A DNA stretch of 64,000 bases from Eubacteriales bacterium (GCA_030524175.1 JAUNHC010000003.1:62001-126000); one strand, 5' to 3'. Shown: positions 16,777-25,857, numbered from the stretch's first letter. Notes: generated by a model from the letters alone, not told the origin. A program made the numbers and translations.

Positions 16777-19107
16777 ACACACACCATTGACACATTCGGA
16801 GTCGCCGATATCCAGCTCCGTCTCCTCATATTCATATTTTGACAAAAGAGAAGGATTGAACGGCCTCATTTCTGCCTTGCGCCGTTCATATTCTTCTTTT
16901 GTTATTTCTTCATAGGGTAGCAGCTCATAAAAGTTATCATCATAACTTAAGAAAGAAAGGGCTACAATATCATCCCAGTTTTCCCAAACCCACTCCTCCA
17001 CCTCATCCCATTCATTTTCCCGCACATGGACAGTGATAGAACAATTGTGATCCACATAATGCTTCATGAACATCTTATAATTCTCCAGCTGCCGGATCGC
17101 AGTGACATCTGCCTTAACGGTACCCTGAGGGGCCTGGACCGGGAATTCCACCACCTTAGTAACAGGATTCTCAGGATCCTGTCCAACCTCCGGAAGAACA
17201 GGATAACCCAAATCCTCACATACACGGCAAAGAGGATCTGTGGCACTGATGCGGATACGGCGGATATAGTAAGGTGCATGGGAATAATGCACACCGTTTG
17301 AAACTGTAGGAAGAAGAGAAAGAGTACCCTCCGGCTTAATGGTAGTGACCAGAAGCGGTTTAGGTATTCCAAGCCTTGCGGCCAGCTTCTCCGCCGCCTC
17401 ATGTGCTTTGGCGCGAAGCTTTTCTAACAGCATGATCTGCTCCTCCTCTGTCATGCCGGTGGCATTCACCATATCCTGCCAGCCTGTCATGGAACAGCCT
17501 AAAAGACGGTCTCGCTGCTGGACATTATTCCAGCGGTGGATTTCCAGTTCCCGGCAGGTCATACGCAGCCCGGCTTTTGCTGAAAGCTTCTGAGCCTCCA
17601 AAAGCCCTTCTTCATCCAGTTTCCCGTTGTTCACGAAAGCCATCACATTCAAGGTGGTGAGATTACACAGTCCATGGCTGTCCAGCAGGATTTCCCCGCA
17701 GGGATTGCAGCCGTTGAAATTAGGACGGCGCTTTCTTCCGGCCTCCTCATTGATCCAGCCCGGTTCTCCGGAATATCTCATCTGCTGCAGATGCCAGTGC
17801 AGCATCTCACGTGTCGGCTTCCTGCGGTAATAAATGGAATTATTGCTCATCTGCCTGTGTGCAAGAGATTTATTGATCTCCCAGCGGCCCTTGACCTGGC
17901 GGTACAGCTTATTCTTTGCCTCTATACATTCCTTATCCTCCGCGTCGATCAGACCGATTTCTGATGTACGGCGGACTCCGCCTGAGACTACATTTTCCCC
18001 TATAATATTAGCAATATCAAGAAGGTCGATAGGTCTGAGCTGTACACGCACAGCACCGTCCCTGGCTCCGGCTGAGGCAATCACCTTATGGATCTTGTCC
18101 AGCATTGCCATCATAGATTCATATCCGCTGGCAGTGCCTCCGAAGTTTTTCAGCCTTTCCCCCCGGGGACGGATAGAATCGTATACCACCACTATTTCTT
18201 TGATTTTTACATATTCATTGTTAGTAAGAATCTCAAAATAGCGCTCCAGTGCCTGTGCCCATCCCTCCTTGGAATCTCCTACCGCCAGGACAGCCACGTC
18301 TCTTGAAAAGTTCACGTCCGTAAATTCCAGTCTTTCAGGCGCAGGCTTTCCGTCATAGGCTTTATGAAGGATTTTAACATCTGTACGGATTTTCGGAAGC
18401 TTCTCAGCATCTTCCCGGAGAACACGCACACCCACACCGCTTCCCACCATAAGAAGGTAAAACAAATCGTGATATGCATGGAAATCATCGATCACCTCAA
18501 AAGCACAGTTATAATTGGCCATAGGATAACTCTCTGCCACGGGAGTGTTTCCCACCCATAAAGTACGCCCGGACAAAAACTGACGGAGATGATACACATT
18601 ATCGAAAAGCTTTTCTGCCTCTTCTCTGGAAGTAGGGGCCAGGGAACAGTTGTACTCCACAGCCCTGCGGACCGTTTCCCACCAAAACTCTCTTCTCCCT
18701 ATCTTCGGAAGAAAACGGGAATACGTGCGGGTATACACAAAGGACCCCAGCTGCTCCATGGGATTAGGTGCATGCTTATAAGGACTTAAGAATTCTCTGC
18801 TTAGCAGTCCGTCTTTCCAATTCTCATTTGCCCTTTCCTTCTCCTTCTCGATCCTGTAAAGAATATAGGCCTTGGCAGTGCGGTAGCAGTGCTCTTCAAA
18901 GAGAGCCTCCTCCACTCTGTCCTGGATCCGTTCAATATCAATGGTCTCATCATTATCTGTGGTCAGCTTCACTACCACATCATCAGTCACCTTCTGAATA
19001 TCTTCCTGACTCATTTCTCCTGTGGCAGCAGAGGCCAGTGAAATAGCCCTTAATATAAAGTCAGCGTCAAAAGGCACCACCTTTCCGCTTCGCTTGCGTA
19101 CGTTCAT
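16765..19107 (-). CDS. nrdJ: Adenosylcobalamin-dependent ribonucleoside-triphosphate reductase (class II)
   Basis: Makes deoxyribonucleotides using vitamin B12, 780 residues. An N-terminal ATP cone (about 1-90, MNVRKRSGKVVPFDADFI) gives allosteric control. The catalytic part contains NCSLAPTSREEAEKLFDNVY, GSGVGVRVL and PNFNGCNPCGEI. The C-terminal tail CVNGVCPVR (about 772-780) carries the redox-active cysteine pair that re-reduces the active site. The monomeric triphosphate reductase of Lactobacillus is the closest described type. AGGAGGAAG precedes the ATG. Two NrdR boxes 31 bases apart lie upstream. Confidence 0.95.
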   Translation of the reverse strand: MNVRKRSGKVVPFDADFILRAISLASAATGEMSQEDIQKVTDDVVVKLTTDNDETIDIERIQDRVEEALFEEHCYRTAKAYILYRIEKEKERANENWKDGLLSREFLSPYKHAPNPMEQLGSFVYTRTYSRFLPKIGRREFWWETVRRAVEYNCSLAPTSREEAEKLFDNVYHLRQFLSGRTLWVGNTPVAESYPMANYNCAFEVIDDFHAYHDLFYLLMVGSGVGVRVLREDAEKLPKIRTDVKILHKAYDGKPAPERLEFTDVNFSRDVAVLAVGDSKEGWAQALERYFEILTNNEYVKIKEIVVVYDSIRPRGERLKNFGGTASGYESMMAMLDKIHKVIASAGARDGAVRVQLRPIDLLDIANIIGENVVSGGVRRTSEIGLIDAEDKECIEAKNKLYRQVKGRWEINKSLAHRQMSNNSIYYRRKPTREMLHWHLQQMRYSGEPGWINEEAGRKRRPNFNGCNPCGEILLDSHGLCNLTTLNVMAFVNNGKLDEEGLLEAQKLSAKAGLRMTCRELEIHRWNNVQQRDRLLGCSMTGWQDMVNATGMTEEEQIMLLEKLRAKAHEAAEKLAARLGIPKPLLVTTIKPEGTLSLLPTVSNGVHYSHAPYYIRRIRISATDPLCRVCEDLGYPVLPEVGQDPENPVTKVVEFPVQAPQGTVKADVTAIRQLENYKMFMKHYVDHNCSITVHVRENEWDEVEEWVWENWDDIVALSFLSYDDNFYELLPYEEITKEEYERRKAEMRPFNPSLLSKYEYEETELDIGDSECVNGVCPVR

Positions 19108-19141
19108 AACTCTTCCTCCTGATTTAAATCATTTCTAGTCT

Positions 19142-19188
19142 TTAGTATATATTGTTGTTCATATTTTTTCAACCACTATATATAGTAC
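19142..19188 (-). promoter_or_regulatory. Tandem NrdR boxes upstream of nrdJ
   Basis: Box 1 (19142-19157) on the minus strand reads CAACAATATATACTAA and box 2 (19173-19188) reads CCACTATATATAGTAC. Both match the core of the NrdR consensus acaCwATATATwGtgt. Their centres are 31 bases apart, three helical turns, as seen for paired NrdR sites. The repressor NrdR would shut off nrdJ when dATP is high. Confidence 0.8.
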
Positions 19189-19230
19189 ACGATACAGTTT
19201 TATAAATCAAGAGTATTTTCATCCGTTTTC

Positions 19231-20115
19231 TCATATCTGATCCGTTTCCCGGCCAAGCCACTTAACAAGCCTTTGAATAGCAGCCTCGGCGTCCCTGTGT
19301 CCGATATCATAGACCTCCTGGATCCGTTCCGGATCATGCTCCATACGGCTGATGGTCAGTTCAACGCTTGGCCGTATCACAAAGATATCTCCAGACTGTT
19401 CCATCTTCCGTATTTCCTCCAGGGTTTGATTATAAACAATATGGCGCTTTTTTACTGCTGCCCCAAAAGCCGGATATTTCCTGTAAAAAATTTTAGTGAG
19501 ACCTGTGGGCTCCGGTTTCTTCTCATAACCCTCATGACGGGTAAGAACAACCACATTTTTCTTATATCCCAAATCATAAAATGCCTTTACCGGAATACTG
19601 TCCGTACATCCTCCGTCCAATAACTTCTTACCGCGGAAATCCACAATCCTGGAAACAAAGGGCATGGAGGCAGATGCCCGCAGAAGGTCGATCTCTTCTT
19701 TCATATCTTTCACTTTAAAGTATTCCGGCTTTCCTGTGACAAGATTGCTGCAGGTGACATAAAAGTCTGTTGAGGATTTGTTGAAACTGTCATAATCATA
19801 TGGGTCCAGTTTTTCCGGAAGTTCATGGTAGCAGAATTTCTCCTCCACCAGATCTCCGCTGCGCAGAAGACTGTGAAAACTCATAAAGCGCTTATCTTTA
19901 CAATACTTTTTATAATAACGGATGCTTCTTCCTTTCTGGCCTGATACAAAGGAGCATCCGTGGATAGCCCCTGCCGAAACTCCCATAACACCGTCAAACC
20001 CAACTCCATGATCCATCAATACATCCAGTACACCTGCAGTATAAATCCCCCGCATGGCACCGCCTTCCAGAACAAGTCCTGTCTTCACCGCTTCCTTACT
20101 TCTACTTTGTGACAT
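19231..20115 (-). CDS. Patatin-like phospholipase (YjjU-type)
   Basis: 294-residue serine hydrolase predicted to act on lipid acyl esters in the cytoplasm. The oxyanion loop GGAMRGIYTAG (about 18-28), nucleophile elbow GVSAG with Ser47, and LLDGGCTDS containing the catalytic Asp form the patatin Ser-Asp dyad. No signal peptide. The start overlaps the end of the upstream TfoX-C gene by 14 bases and has AAAGGAG 11 bases upstream, so the genes are coupled. Substrate unknown. Confidence 0.9.
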   Translation of the reverse strand: MSQSRSKEAVKTGLVLEGGAMRGIYTAGVLDVLMDHGVGFDGVMGVSAGAIHGCSFVSGQKGRSIRYYKKYCKDKRFMSFHSLLRSGDLVEEKFCYHELPEKLDPYDYDSFNKSSTDFYVTCSNLVTGKPEYFKVKDMKEEIDLLRASASMPFVSRIVDFRGKKLLDGGCTDSIPVKAFYDLGYKKNVVVLTRHEGYEKKPEPTGLTKIFYRKYPAFGAAVKKRHIVYNQTLEEIRKMEQSGDIFVIRPSVELTISRMEHDPERIQEVYDIGHRDAEAAIQRLVKWLGRETDQI

Positions 20116-20359
20116 CCTGATAAAACTCCTTTAACTCAGCCTTAACATCCGGAGGAAGCTGTGCCTTCTTAATCCCACGGATAGCTCCCTCAAAGGAATA
20201 AAGCCGGTGGATACATGCCGAACTGTCTATCTCTCTGATTTTCAGCCATGCCTGCTTACTCCCTGTCTCCTTTAACTGTTCATATGTAGTAATCCCCACA
20301 GCTTCCAGTTGTCCCTCTACAACAGGTCCGATGTTAGGAAGTTTTGATAATTCTCCCAT
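20102..20359 (-). CDS. TfoX C-terminal domain protein
   Basis: Small 85-residue protein made only of the helical TfoX C-terminal domain (LSKLPNIGPVVEGQLEAVGI, then WLKIREIDSSACIHRLYSFEGAI), which resembles helix-hairpin-helix folds. In gamma-proteobacteria TfoX controls competence, but stand-alone C-domains in Firmicutes have no known role. AGGAGGAG precedes the ATG. First gene of an operon with the patatin. Confidence 0.85.
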   Translation of the reverse strand: MGELSKLPNIGPVVEGQLEAVGITTYEQLKETGSKQAWLKIREIDSSACIHRLYSFEGAIRGIKKAQLPPDVKAELKEFYQDVTK

Positions 20360-20494
20360 TTTTGTTCTCCTCCTGGACTTTCTTTTATCATCATGTTGGG
20401 GTCAAAAAGTGTATTAACCCTGATATCTTATCATAATCCTACAGCAGATTGACGTCAAGGCCCAGAGCGAGTTTGAAATTCATTCCGGCAAGCT

Positions 20495-20665
20495 GCACGT
20501 TACTGTTCACTCCGTGACCAGTAACACGCTTCGCGATGTACAGAAATTATGCATACTGCATAATTTCGCACGTTGTATGTCTCGGGATTTTCATGCATAT
20601 ATGCATGAAAACACCTCGCGGGATATTACCAGTGAACAGTTACAGCTGCGCGCCCCAGTGTCTTG
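20495..20665. repeat. Palindrome-rich intergenic element (three nested hairpins)
   Basis: This gap holds no gene but three inverted repeats: GTTACTGTTCAC/GTGACCAGTAAC at 20499-20525, a perfect 11-base-pair stem at 20543-20567 (GAAATTATGCA/TGCATAATTTC), and a perfect 24-base palindrome at 20588-20611 centred on CATGCATATATGCATG. ACTGTTCACT near the left end is matched by its complement AGTGAACAGT at 20631-20640, enclosing the whole. The layout suggests a REP- or MITE-like mobile repeat or a structured RNA. Copy number elsewhere is unknown. Confidence 0.65.
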
Positions 20666-20699
20666 GCAACATCCAATATACCATACTTAAAAATGTACC

Positions 20700-20728
20700 T
20701 TGACATATTATGTACTGTGTAGTACGAT
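20700..20728 (+). promoter_or_regulatory. padR promoter with PadR-type operator
   Basis: TTGACA (20700-20705) and TACGAT (20723-20728) with a 17-base spacer. The perfect dyad GTACT-GTGT-AGTAC (20712-20725) covers the spacer and -10, as expected for an autoregulated PadR repressor. Confidence 0.75.
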
Positions 20729-20747
20729 GTATATAGGAGGTGCAAAG

Positions 20748-21080
20748 ATGAATATAGATGAATGGAAATCACAAATCAAGCGCGGCACCTTGGAGTATTG
20801 TATTCTGCTTATGATCAGCAGTAAGAAGTATTACGGATACGAGATTTTGCAAAAACTTGACGACTATCCTATAATCGCTGCCAAAGAGAGTACCATATAT
20901 CCTTTGCTGCGGCGGCTGCTGAAAGAGGAATATCTCACTTCCTCCTGGCAGGAGACAACAGAGGGACTGCCGCCCCGTAAATATTACACCATAACAGATA
21001 AGGGAAGAGAGTATCTCTATGCCATGTCTGAGGAATGGGACAATCTTTTAAGTGCAATTTCTGATTTGAAGGGAGAATAA
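20748..21080 (+). CDS. PadR-family transcriptional regulator
   Basis: 110-residue winged-helix repressor: MNIDEWKSQIKRGTLEYCILLMI, YYGYEILQKLDDY, ESTIYPLLRRLLKEEYL and the wing RKYYTITDKGREYL. It lacks a long C-terminal domain, so it is a short PadR of the s-PadR subgroup. TAGGAGG lies upstream of the ATG at 20748; an earlier in-frame ATG at 20700 would overlap the promoter. It is followed two bases later by a membrane protein gene, a frequent PadR/DUF1700 pairing. Confidence 0.92.
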   Translation: MNIDEWKSQIKRGTLEYCILLMISSKKYYGYEILQKLDDYPIIAAKESTIYPLLRRLLKEEYLTSSWQETTEGLPPRKYYTITDKGREYLYAMSEEWDNLLSAISDLKGE

Positions 21081-21082
21081 CT

Positions 21083-21643
21083 ATGGACCGTACATTAGAA
21101 AAATATTTAGACATTGTAGATAAGCACCTGAAGCCGCTTCCGGCATCTGAACGGGCAGATATTATCAGGGAGATCAAGAGCAGTATGGTAGAGATGGAAA
21201 CCACAGACCTTCTGTCAGCACAGGAGATCATACAAAGGCTGGGAGATCCCAGAGAATTGGCCCGGGCCTATTTAGGTGACCTTATTACAAACAATACACA
21301 TTTCAGCTGGCGCAAGGCCGTTACCATCTGTGCATTTTACAGCCTGGCCGGATTATCGGGAATCATTGTGATCCCCACACTTGGGATAATCGCACCGGTA
21401 TTTTCACTCTGCGGTATTTTAGTTCCCATTGCCGGCTTAGTGAAACTGGCAGGATACTTTTTTGGTTTTGATCTCCCATTCCTCCTGTTCCAGTTTGGCT
21501 CTTATTCACCCGCAGCGCCAATGTCTTTTATCCTGTCCTTATTTACAGGTGTTATACTTTTAGTTCTGGGTTATGGTTCCTGGAAACTATTACTCCGCTA
21601 TATTGAAATCGTAAGCAAAAAGAAAAAACTGTATTTTTCGTAA
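21083..21643 (+). CDS. DUF1700 / HAAS-domain membrane protein
   Basis: 186-residue protein. The N-terminal helical HAAS-like domain (about 1-68: MDRTLEKYLDIVDKHLKPLP, then ADIIREIKSSMVEM and IIQRLGDPRELARAYLG) is followed by four hydrophobic segments. Proteins of this type act with the neighbouring PadR regulator in membrane or envelope stress sensing by family association. Its exact role is unknown. Start immediately follows padR (two-base gap), so the two are one operon. Confidence 0.85.
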   Translation: MDRTLEKYLDIVDKHLKPLPASERADIIREIKSSMVEMETTDLLSAQEIIQRLGDPRELARAYLGDLITNNTHFSWRKAVTICAFYSLAGLSGIIVIPTLGIIAPVFSLCGILVPIAGLVKLAGYFFGFDLPFLLFQFGSYSPAAPMSFILSLFTGVILLVLGYGSWKLLLRYIEIVSKKKKLYFS

Positions 21644-21666
21644 TTGGTTCTTTCCCAGTTATGGAG

Positions 21667-21682
21667 ATATTAAATTTAATAT
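21667..21682. repeat. AT-rich perfect palindrome
   Basis: ATATTAAATTTAATAT, a perfect 16-base palindrome between the DUF1700 gene and the kinase gene. It could be an operator or part of a weak terminator; no further evidence. Confidence 0.35.
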
Positions 21683-21804
21683 GAAATTTATCCTGTGTTT
21701 TGAGAATCATGCAAGTAGATTTTTCTTCCGGGTGAGTTATAATTGACCTTGCCTGAATGAATTCGGAGATATACCGTATTACAGGCGGAAGGAGGCTTGC
21801 TGCC

Positions 21805-22794
21805 ATGAATGTAAATTCCAGTCTGTACAAGGAAGTAGAAATAGATATCATAAGAAAAATACTCAGAGAAAAGCTGGGGATCAGTGAGGAATGCAAGGTT
21901 GAGCTAATGGATGGCGGGATGTTCAATACCACCTATAAAGCCGTGGGAACAAAGGGAAAATGGATTCTCCGTTTTGGCCCGGTGAACCGCCACCTGCTCA
22001 TGGGATTTGAGGAGCATTTAATGACCGCGGAGGAATATGTGTACACCCTATGCCGGGACAGAGGGATTTCCTGCCCGCAGATTCTCCTTTGTGATACTTC
22101 ACGGAAACTTCTTAACAGGGATTATATGATCACGAAATTCGAACCAGGGCGCACTATGCTTGGTATGGAACTTTCCACCAAGGACAGAGACCTTTTATAC
22201 GAAGAAATGGGACAGTATGCAGCTGCAGTCCACCAGATCACCGGCGGGCAGTTCGGATTTGTATCCCGGATCACAGCCGGAAAAGGTTCTCAAAGCTGGG
22301 GCGAATGCCTTCTGCAGGAGGCACAGGATATTGTGGAAAAAATAAGAAGCTGTGATGGTATCAGTAAAGAGGAAGGGAAACGGCTTCTGGGGATTTTTTC
22401 CGAAAACCGGGAGTTCCTTGACAAAATCAAGGTTCCTCGTCTTCTGCACACTGATCTCTGGGACGGAAATGTACTCATAACAGCAGAAGGAGGCACACCC
22501 CATATCCATATGGTCATCGATGGTGACCGGGCTATGTTCGGAGATGAGGACTTTGAATGGGCTGCTCCATGGACAGATATTCCTGCTGTACGCCGGGGCG
22601 CCGGAATAAAGGAACAGGATTACCAGTCTCCTGACAGAGTAAAACGGCGTAAAATCTACCGCCTGTTTTATAACCTTCTGGAGTGTTATGTTGGAGTAGG
22701 AGAATACAATAATCCCCAGCAGTACCGCAATGCCAGGACTCAGGTACTGCTTCTGGCTGACAAGCTCGAGGGCCCTATGTCTCACAAGACATAA
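21805..22794 (+). CDS. Aminoglycoside phosphotransferase-fold kinase
   Basis: 329-residue small-molecule kinase of the APH/choline kinase superfamily. Catalytic loop LLHTDLWDGNVLI (HTDLWDGN replaces HGDxxxxN) and the magnesium-binding VIDGDRAMFGDEDFEWA are present. The substrate is unknown; relatives include homoserine, choline and sugar kinases as well as resistance enzymes, so antibiotic resistance should not be assumed. AAGGAGG precedes the ATG at 21805. The stop codon lies within the terminator hairpin. Confidence 0.85.
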   Translation: MNVNSSLYKEVEIDIIRKILREKLGISEECKVELMDGGMFNTTYKAVGTKGKWILRFGPVNRHLLMGFEEHLMTAEEYVYTLCRDRGISCPQILLCDTSRKLLNRDYMITKFEPGRTMLGMELSTKDRDLLYEEMGQYAAAVHQITGGQFGFVSRITAGKGSQSWGECLLQEAQDIVEKIRSCDGISKEEGKRLLGIFSENREFLDKIKVPRLLHTDLWDGNVLITAEGGTPHIHMVIDGDRAMFGDEDFEWAAPWTDIPAVRRGAGIKEQDYQSPDRVKRRKIYRLFYNLLECYVGVGEYNNPQQYRNARTQVLLLADKLEGPMSHKT

Positions 22795-22801
22795 GGCCCT
22801 C
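22768..22801. terminator. Bidirectional terminator between kinase and deoD
   Basis: Stem GAGGGCC-TATGTCT / AGACATA-GGCCCTC with one mismatch and a four-base loop. The kinase stop codon is inside it. It sits between two convergent genes; the following plus-strand bases are T-rich. Confidence 0.75.
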
Positions 22802-22832
22802 TCTTACTTTTCCTGCTATATTCTCTGTTCCG

Positions 22833-23537
22833 TCAAATGCCAAGTGCAATTTCCATCATTTTATTGAATGAGGTCTGGCGTGCTTCTGCGGAGATAGCTT
22901 CTTCCCTGTAAATATGGTCAGAAATTGTCAGGATTCCCAATGCCTGCTTTCCGGCACGTGCAGCTGTCATATACAGCCCTGCACATTCCATTTCAGCGCA
23001 AAGAACTCCCATCTTCCTCCATGCATCTGACACTGCTGCATTGTCACTGTAGAATACATCTGAGGATACCACATTGCCTACATGGACCGGGGTTCCCTGC
23101 TCTTTTGCCACTTCCACAGCCCTTGCCATCAGACCGTAGTCTGCTGTTGCCGCAAATGTGCCCGGCAGACAGAACTGGCTGGCAAAATTGGAATCTGTGC
23201 AGGCACCCATAGCGATGACAACATCCATCACATTCACATCATCCTGCAAAGCTCCCGCTGAACCAATCCGGATGATCTGGTCCACATCATAGAAATGGTA
23301 CAGCTCATAGCTGTAAATTCCAATAGACGGCATACCCATGCCGCTTGCCATTACAGACACCTCTTTTCCCTTGTAGGTTCCTGTATAACCGAAAATATTA
23401 CGTACTGTGTTAAAGCATACCGGATTTTCCAGATATGTCTCTGCAATATACTTTGCACGGAGAGGATCCCCCGGCATCAGAACTTTCTTTGCAATATCAC
23501 CTTTTTTTGCTGTATTGTGTGGTGTTGGAATACACAT
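22833..23537 (-). CDS. deoD: Purine-nucleoside phosphorylase
   Basis: High-molecular-weight (hexameric) phosphorylase of 234 residues that splits purine nucleosides into base and ribose 1-phosphate. Signatures: TPHNTAKKGDIAKKVLMPGDPLRAKYIAE at the N-terminus, the phosphate-binding RIGSAGAL and the AEMECAGLY that contacts the ribose. The catalytic aspartate is in ILTISDHI. AAGGAGG precedes the ATG at 23537 by eight bases. It starts 13 bases after the deaminase gene, with which it forms an operon for purine nucleoside breakdown. Confidence 0.95.
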   Translation of the reverse strand: MCIPTPHNTAKKGDIAKKVLMPGDPLRAKYIAETYLENPVCFNTVRNIFGYTGTYKGKEVSVMASGMGMPSIGIYSYELYHFYDVDQIIRIGSAGALQDDVNVMDVVIAMGACTDSNFASQFCLPGTFAATADYGLMARAVEVAKEQGTPVHVGNVVSSDVFYSDNAAVSDAWRKMGVLCAEMECAGLYMTAARAGKQALGILTISDHIYREEAISAEARQTSFNKMMEIALGI

Positions 23538-23550
23538 GATCATTACCTCC

Positions 23551-24849
23551 TTAATATGATATTTCTGCTTTGCCCTTACCGCGGGCCAAAAGTGCTTTTT
23601 GAAGACGGATGGCTTCTTCCATCAGCGCCCTGGTATCAAGTTTCAATTTCCCATCGTATTTGAGGAATTCCCCGGCTACCATAGTGTATCTTACATTATG
23701 GCTGTTGCTGCTGTACAGGATGCTGGATATAGGGCTGTAAAAGGGGAAAGTATCCATCTCATACAAATCCCATATCACTAAGTCCGCCGGCGCCCCTTCT
23801 TTTAATTTCCCTGCTCCGAAGGGGAATGCCTCATGTCCTGCCATAAGATGCTGCCAGATTTCTTCCGCCGTAAAAGCGGCAGAGTTTCTGTCCTGATACT
23901 TTCCCAGAAGTCCGAACAGCCTTGCCTGCTCCATTGGATTCAAGGTATTGGAACTTGCAGCCCCGTCGGTGCCGAAACCATAATTGAGCTGCTTATAATA
24001 ATCAAAAAAGCCGCCCCGGCCCGATGCCAGCTTCATATAAGTCTTTGGACAGAATGCAAACCAGGTGTCATCCCTCAGATACTTCAAGTCCTCTTCTTCA
24101 ATCCAAAGGCCATGACCCACCAGCACTTTACAATCAAATCCTCCTGCCCGTGAGAGAATCCCAAAAGGTGTCAGGCCTGTTTCCTGACGGGCCTTTTCCA
24201 CCTGGACATCTTCCTCGGAAACATGGAGATGGATAGGAAGTCCCAGCTTCTTCGCCTCGTCCACGATCTGACCCAGGGTAGGCTCAGGACATGTATAATT
24301 TGCGTGAGGGCCCATATGGAATGATACTCTGTCTGAATCTTCCCTGTGATCTGTGATAAACTCTGTAACCTGGGCCAGGCGTTCCGGAAACTCCGGGGCA
24401 GCCCCGAACAAGGTAGGGGCAAGGTCTCCCCGTATCCCGGTTTCCTTCACTGCTTTCAGCACCTGCTCCTCCCCGAAATAATGGTCTGCAAAAACCGTCA
24501 CACCGTTGTTCAGCATTTCTGCAATCCCGAGAAGTGTTCCCAAATACACGTCATCGTCCGTCATTTTACTTTCATAGGGCCAGATCATCTCGTTAAACCA
24601 GGCATCCGCTGTCACATCCTCTGCAATTCCTTTAAAAATATTCATTGCCGTGTGGGTGTGCAGATTGGCAAGCCCCGGACTTACATAGTACCTGGAACAG
24701 TCGATCACTTCGTCTGCCGTGGAGGCTTCCTCCCCGGAACCTGTGATTTTACTGATTTTCCCGTCCTGAATATATACATCCTGGTTCTTGATGCACTGCG
24801 CCTGCTCGTCCAGCAGCGATGCATTCTTTAATAACGTTGTTTTTCCCAT
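23551..24849 (-). CDS. Amidohydrolase, MTA/SAH- or nucleoside-deaminase-like
   Basis: 432-residue metal-dependent deaminase of the TRZ/ATZ group. Metal ligands: NLHTHTAMN, a central LPIHLHVSEED, GHGLW and the aspartate in FGTDGAASSN. The last is like methylthioadenosine/S-adenosylhomocysteine deaminases. Being cotranscribed with deoD it probably deaminates a purine nucleoside or base; which one is not decided by sequence. The ATG at 24849 has GGAAGGAAA upstream; the ORF could extend to 24888 but without a site. A dyad in the divergent intergenic region may regulate it together with the PfkB gene. Confidence 0.85.
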   Translation of the reverse strand: MGKTTLLKNASLLDEQAQCIKNQDVYIQDGKISKITGSGEEASTADEVIDCSRYYVSPGLANLHTHTAMNIFKGIAEDVTADAWFNEMIWPYESKMTDDDVYLGTLLGIAEMLNNGVTVFADHYFGEEQVLKAVKETGIRGDLAPTLFGAAPEFPERLAQVTEFITDHREDSDRVSFHMGPHANYTCPEPTLGQIVDEAKKLGLPIHLHVSEEDVQVEKARQETGLTPFGILSRAGGFDCKVLVGHGLWIEEEDLKYLRDDTWFAFCPKTYMKLASGRGGFFDYYKQLNYGFGTDGAASSNTLNPMEQARLFGLLGKYQDRNSAAFTAEEIWQHLMAGHEAFPFGAGKLKEGAPADLVIWDLYEMDTFPFYSPISSILYSSNSHNVRYTMVAGEFLKYDGKLKLDTRALMEEAIRLQKALLARGKGKAEISY

Positions 24850-24899
24850 AAATTTCCTTCCTGCTGTTATTTCCTGTATTGTCACCACTCCGAAACTGT

Positions 24900-24923
24900 G
24901 ATAGCATACCTTTGTATGTTATC
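24900..24923. promoter_or_regulatory. Candidate operator between divergent nucleoside genes
   Basis: GATAGCATAC and GTATGTTATC form a 10-base inverted repeat with one mismatch and a four-base centre, between the divergent deaminase-deoD operon and the PfkB kinase gene. No regulator is assigned. Confidence 0.5.
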
Positions 24924-24953
24924 TATTACCTTCCAAAGATAAAGGAGTACACT

Positions 24954-25856
24954 ATGAAAAAAGTATTAGTCCTCGGCTCTACCGTAGTGGATGTTATCAT
25001 TGATTTAGTCGATCATCTTCCCAAAACAGGAGAAGATGTCCATGTCCGCAGCCAGCACATGTCCCTGGGGGGCTGTGCCTACAACGTATCTGATTCTGTC
25101 CGCCACTTTCAGGTACCTTATATCCTCTTCTCGCCGGTAGGCACCGGCGTCTATGGCTATTTCGTCCGGGAAGAGTTAAAAAAGCGGGGAATCTCCACCC
25201 CCATTCCCACTCCCAACCAGGACAACGGCTGTTGCTACTGCTTTGTGGAAAGCACAGGAGAACGCACCTTCATTTCCTATCACGGAGCAGAATATTTGTT
25301 CCGCAGGGAATGGTTTGACCTTGTTCCTCTGGATGAGATAGACACTGTGTATATCTGCGGGCTGGAGATTGAGGAAGTGACAGGCGAAGCTGTTATAGAA
25401 TTCCTGGAGAAGCACCCCGGCCTGAATACTTTCTTTGCCCCCGGGCCAAGACTGACGGTCATTAACCCCCGGCTCACAGAGCGCCTTTACAGCCTTTCCC
25501 CCATTCTCCACCTCAATGAAACAGAGGCCCTGGAAGCAAGCGAAAAATCAACCATCCATGAGGCAGCGGCTTTTCTGTACGAAAAAACCCACAATACTGT
25601 TATCATCACTCTGGGTGAAAATGGCTGCTATTATTTTGACGGTGCCAAGGAAGAACTTATTCCTCCCGTGACCACCAGTCAGGTAGATACCATAGGTGCC
25701 GGAGATTCCCACATCGGGTCTGTCATCGCCTGTCTGAAACGGGGCGATACTCTGACCCAGGCAATAGAAAAAGCAAACCTGGTTTCCTCCCGTGTGGTAG
25801 CCACTACAGGCGCTCTGCTCTCCGATGAAGAATTCAGCACCCTGGGGCTGATCTAA
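24954..25856 (+). CDS. PfkB-family carbohydrate / nucleoside kinase
   Basis: 300-residue ribokinase-fold kinase. Substrate motif GGCAYNVSDSV (about 41-51) and the catalytic anion hole DTIGAGDSHIG near the C-terminus are intact. The gene sits between purine phosphorylase/deaminase and nucleoside hydrolase genes, so ribose, a nucleoside or pseudouridine is a plausible substrate; this is inference. AAAGGAG precedes the ATG at 24954. It converges on the nucleoside hydrolase gene with a two-base gap. Confidence 0.88.
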   Translation: MKKVLVLGSTVVDVIIDLVDHLPKTGEDVHVRSQHMSLGGCAYNVSDSVRHFQVPYILFSPVGTGVYGYFVREELKKRGISTPIPTPNQDNGCCYCFVESTGERTFISYHGAEYLFRREWFDLVPLDEIDTVYICGLEIEEVTGEAVIEFLEKHPGLNTFFAPGPRLTVINPRLTERLYSLSPILHLNETEALEASEKSTIHEAAAFLYEKTHNTVIITLGENGCYYFDGAKEELIPPVTTSQVDTIGAGDSHIGSVIACLKRGDTLTQAIEKANLVSSRVVATTGALLSDEEFSTLGLI

Positions 25857-25857
25857 C

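Noticed and set aside
21805-22794. Antibiotic resistance gene (aminoglycoside phosphotransferase)
   Set aside because: Only the kinase fold is supported. The catalytic loop differs from known aminoglycoside kinases and there is no resistance or mobile context.
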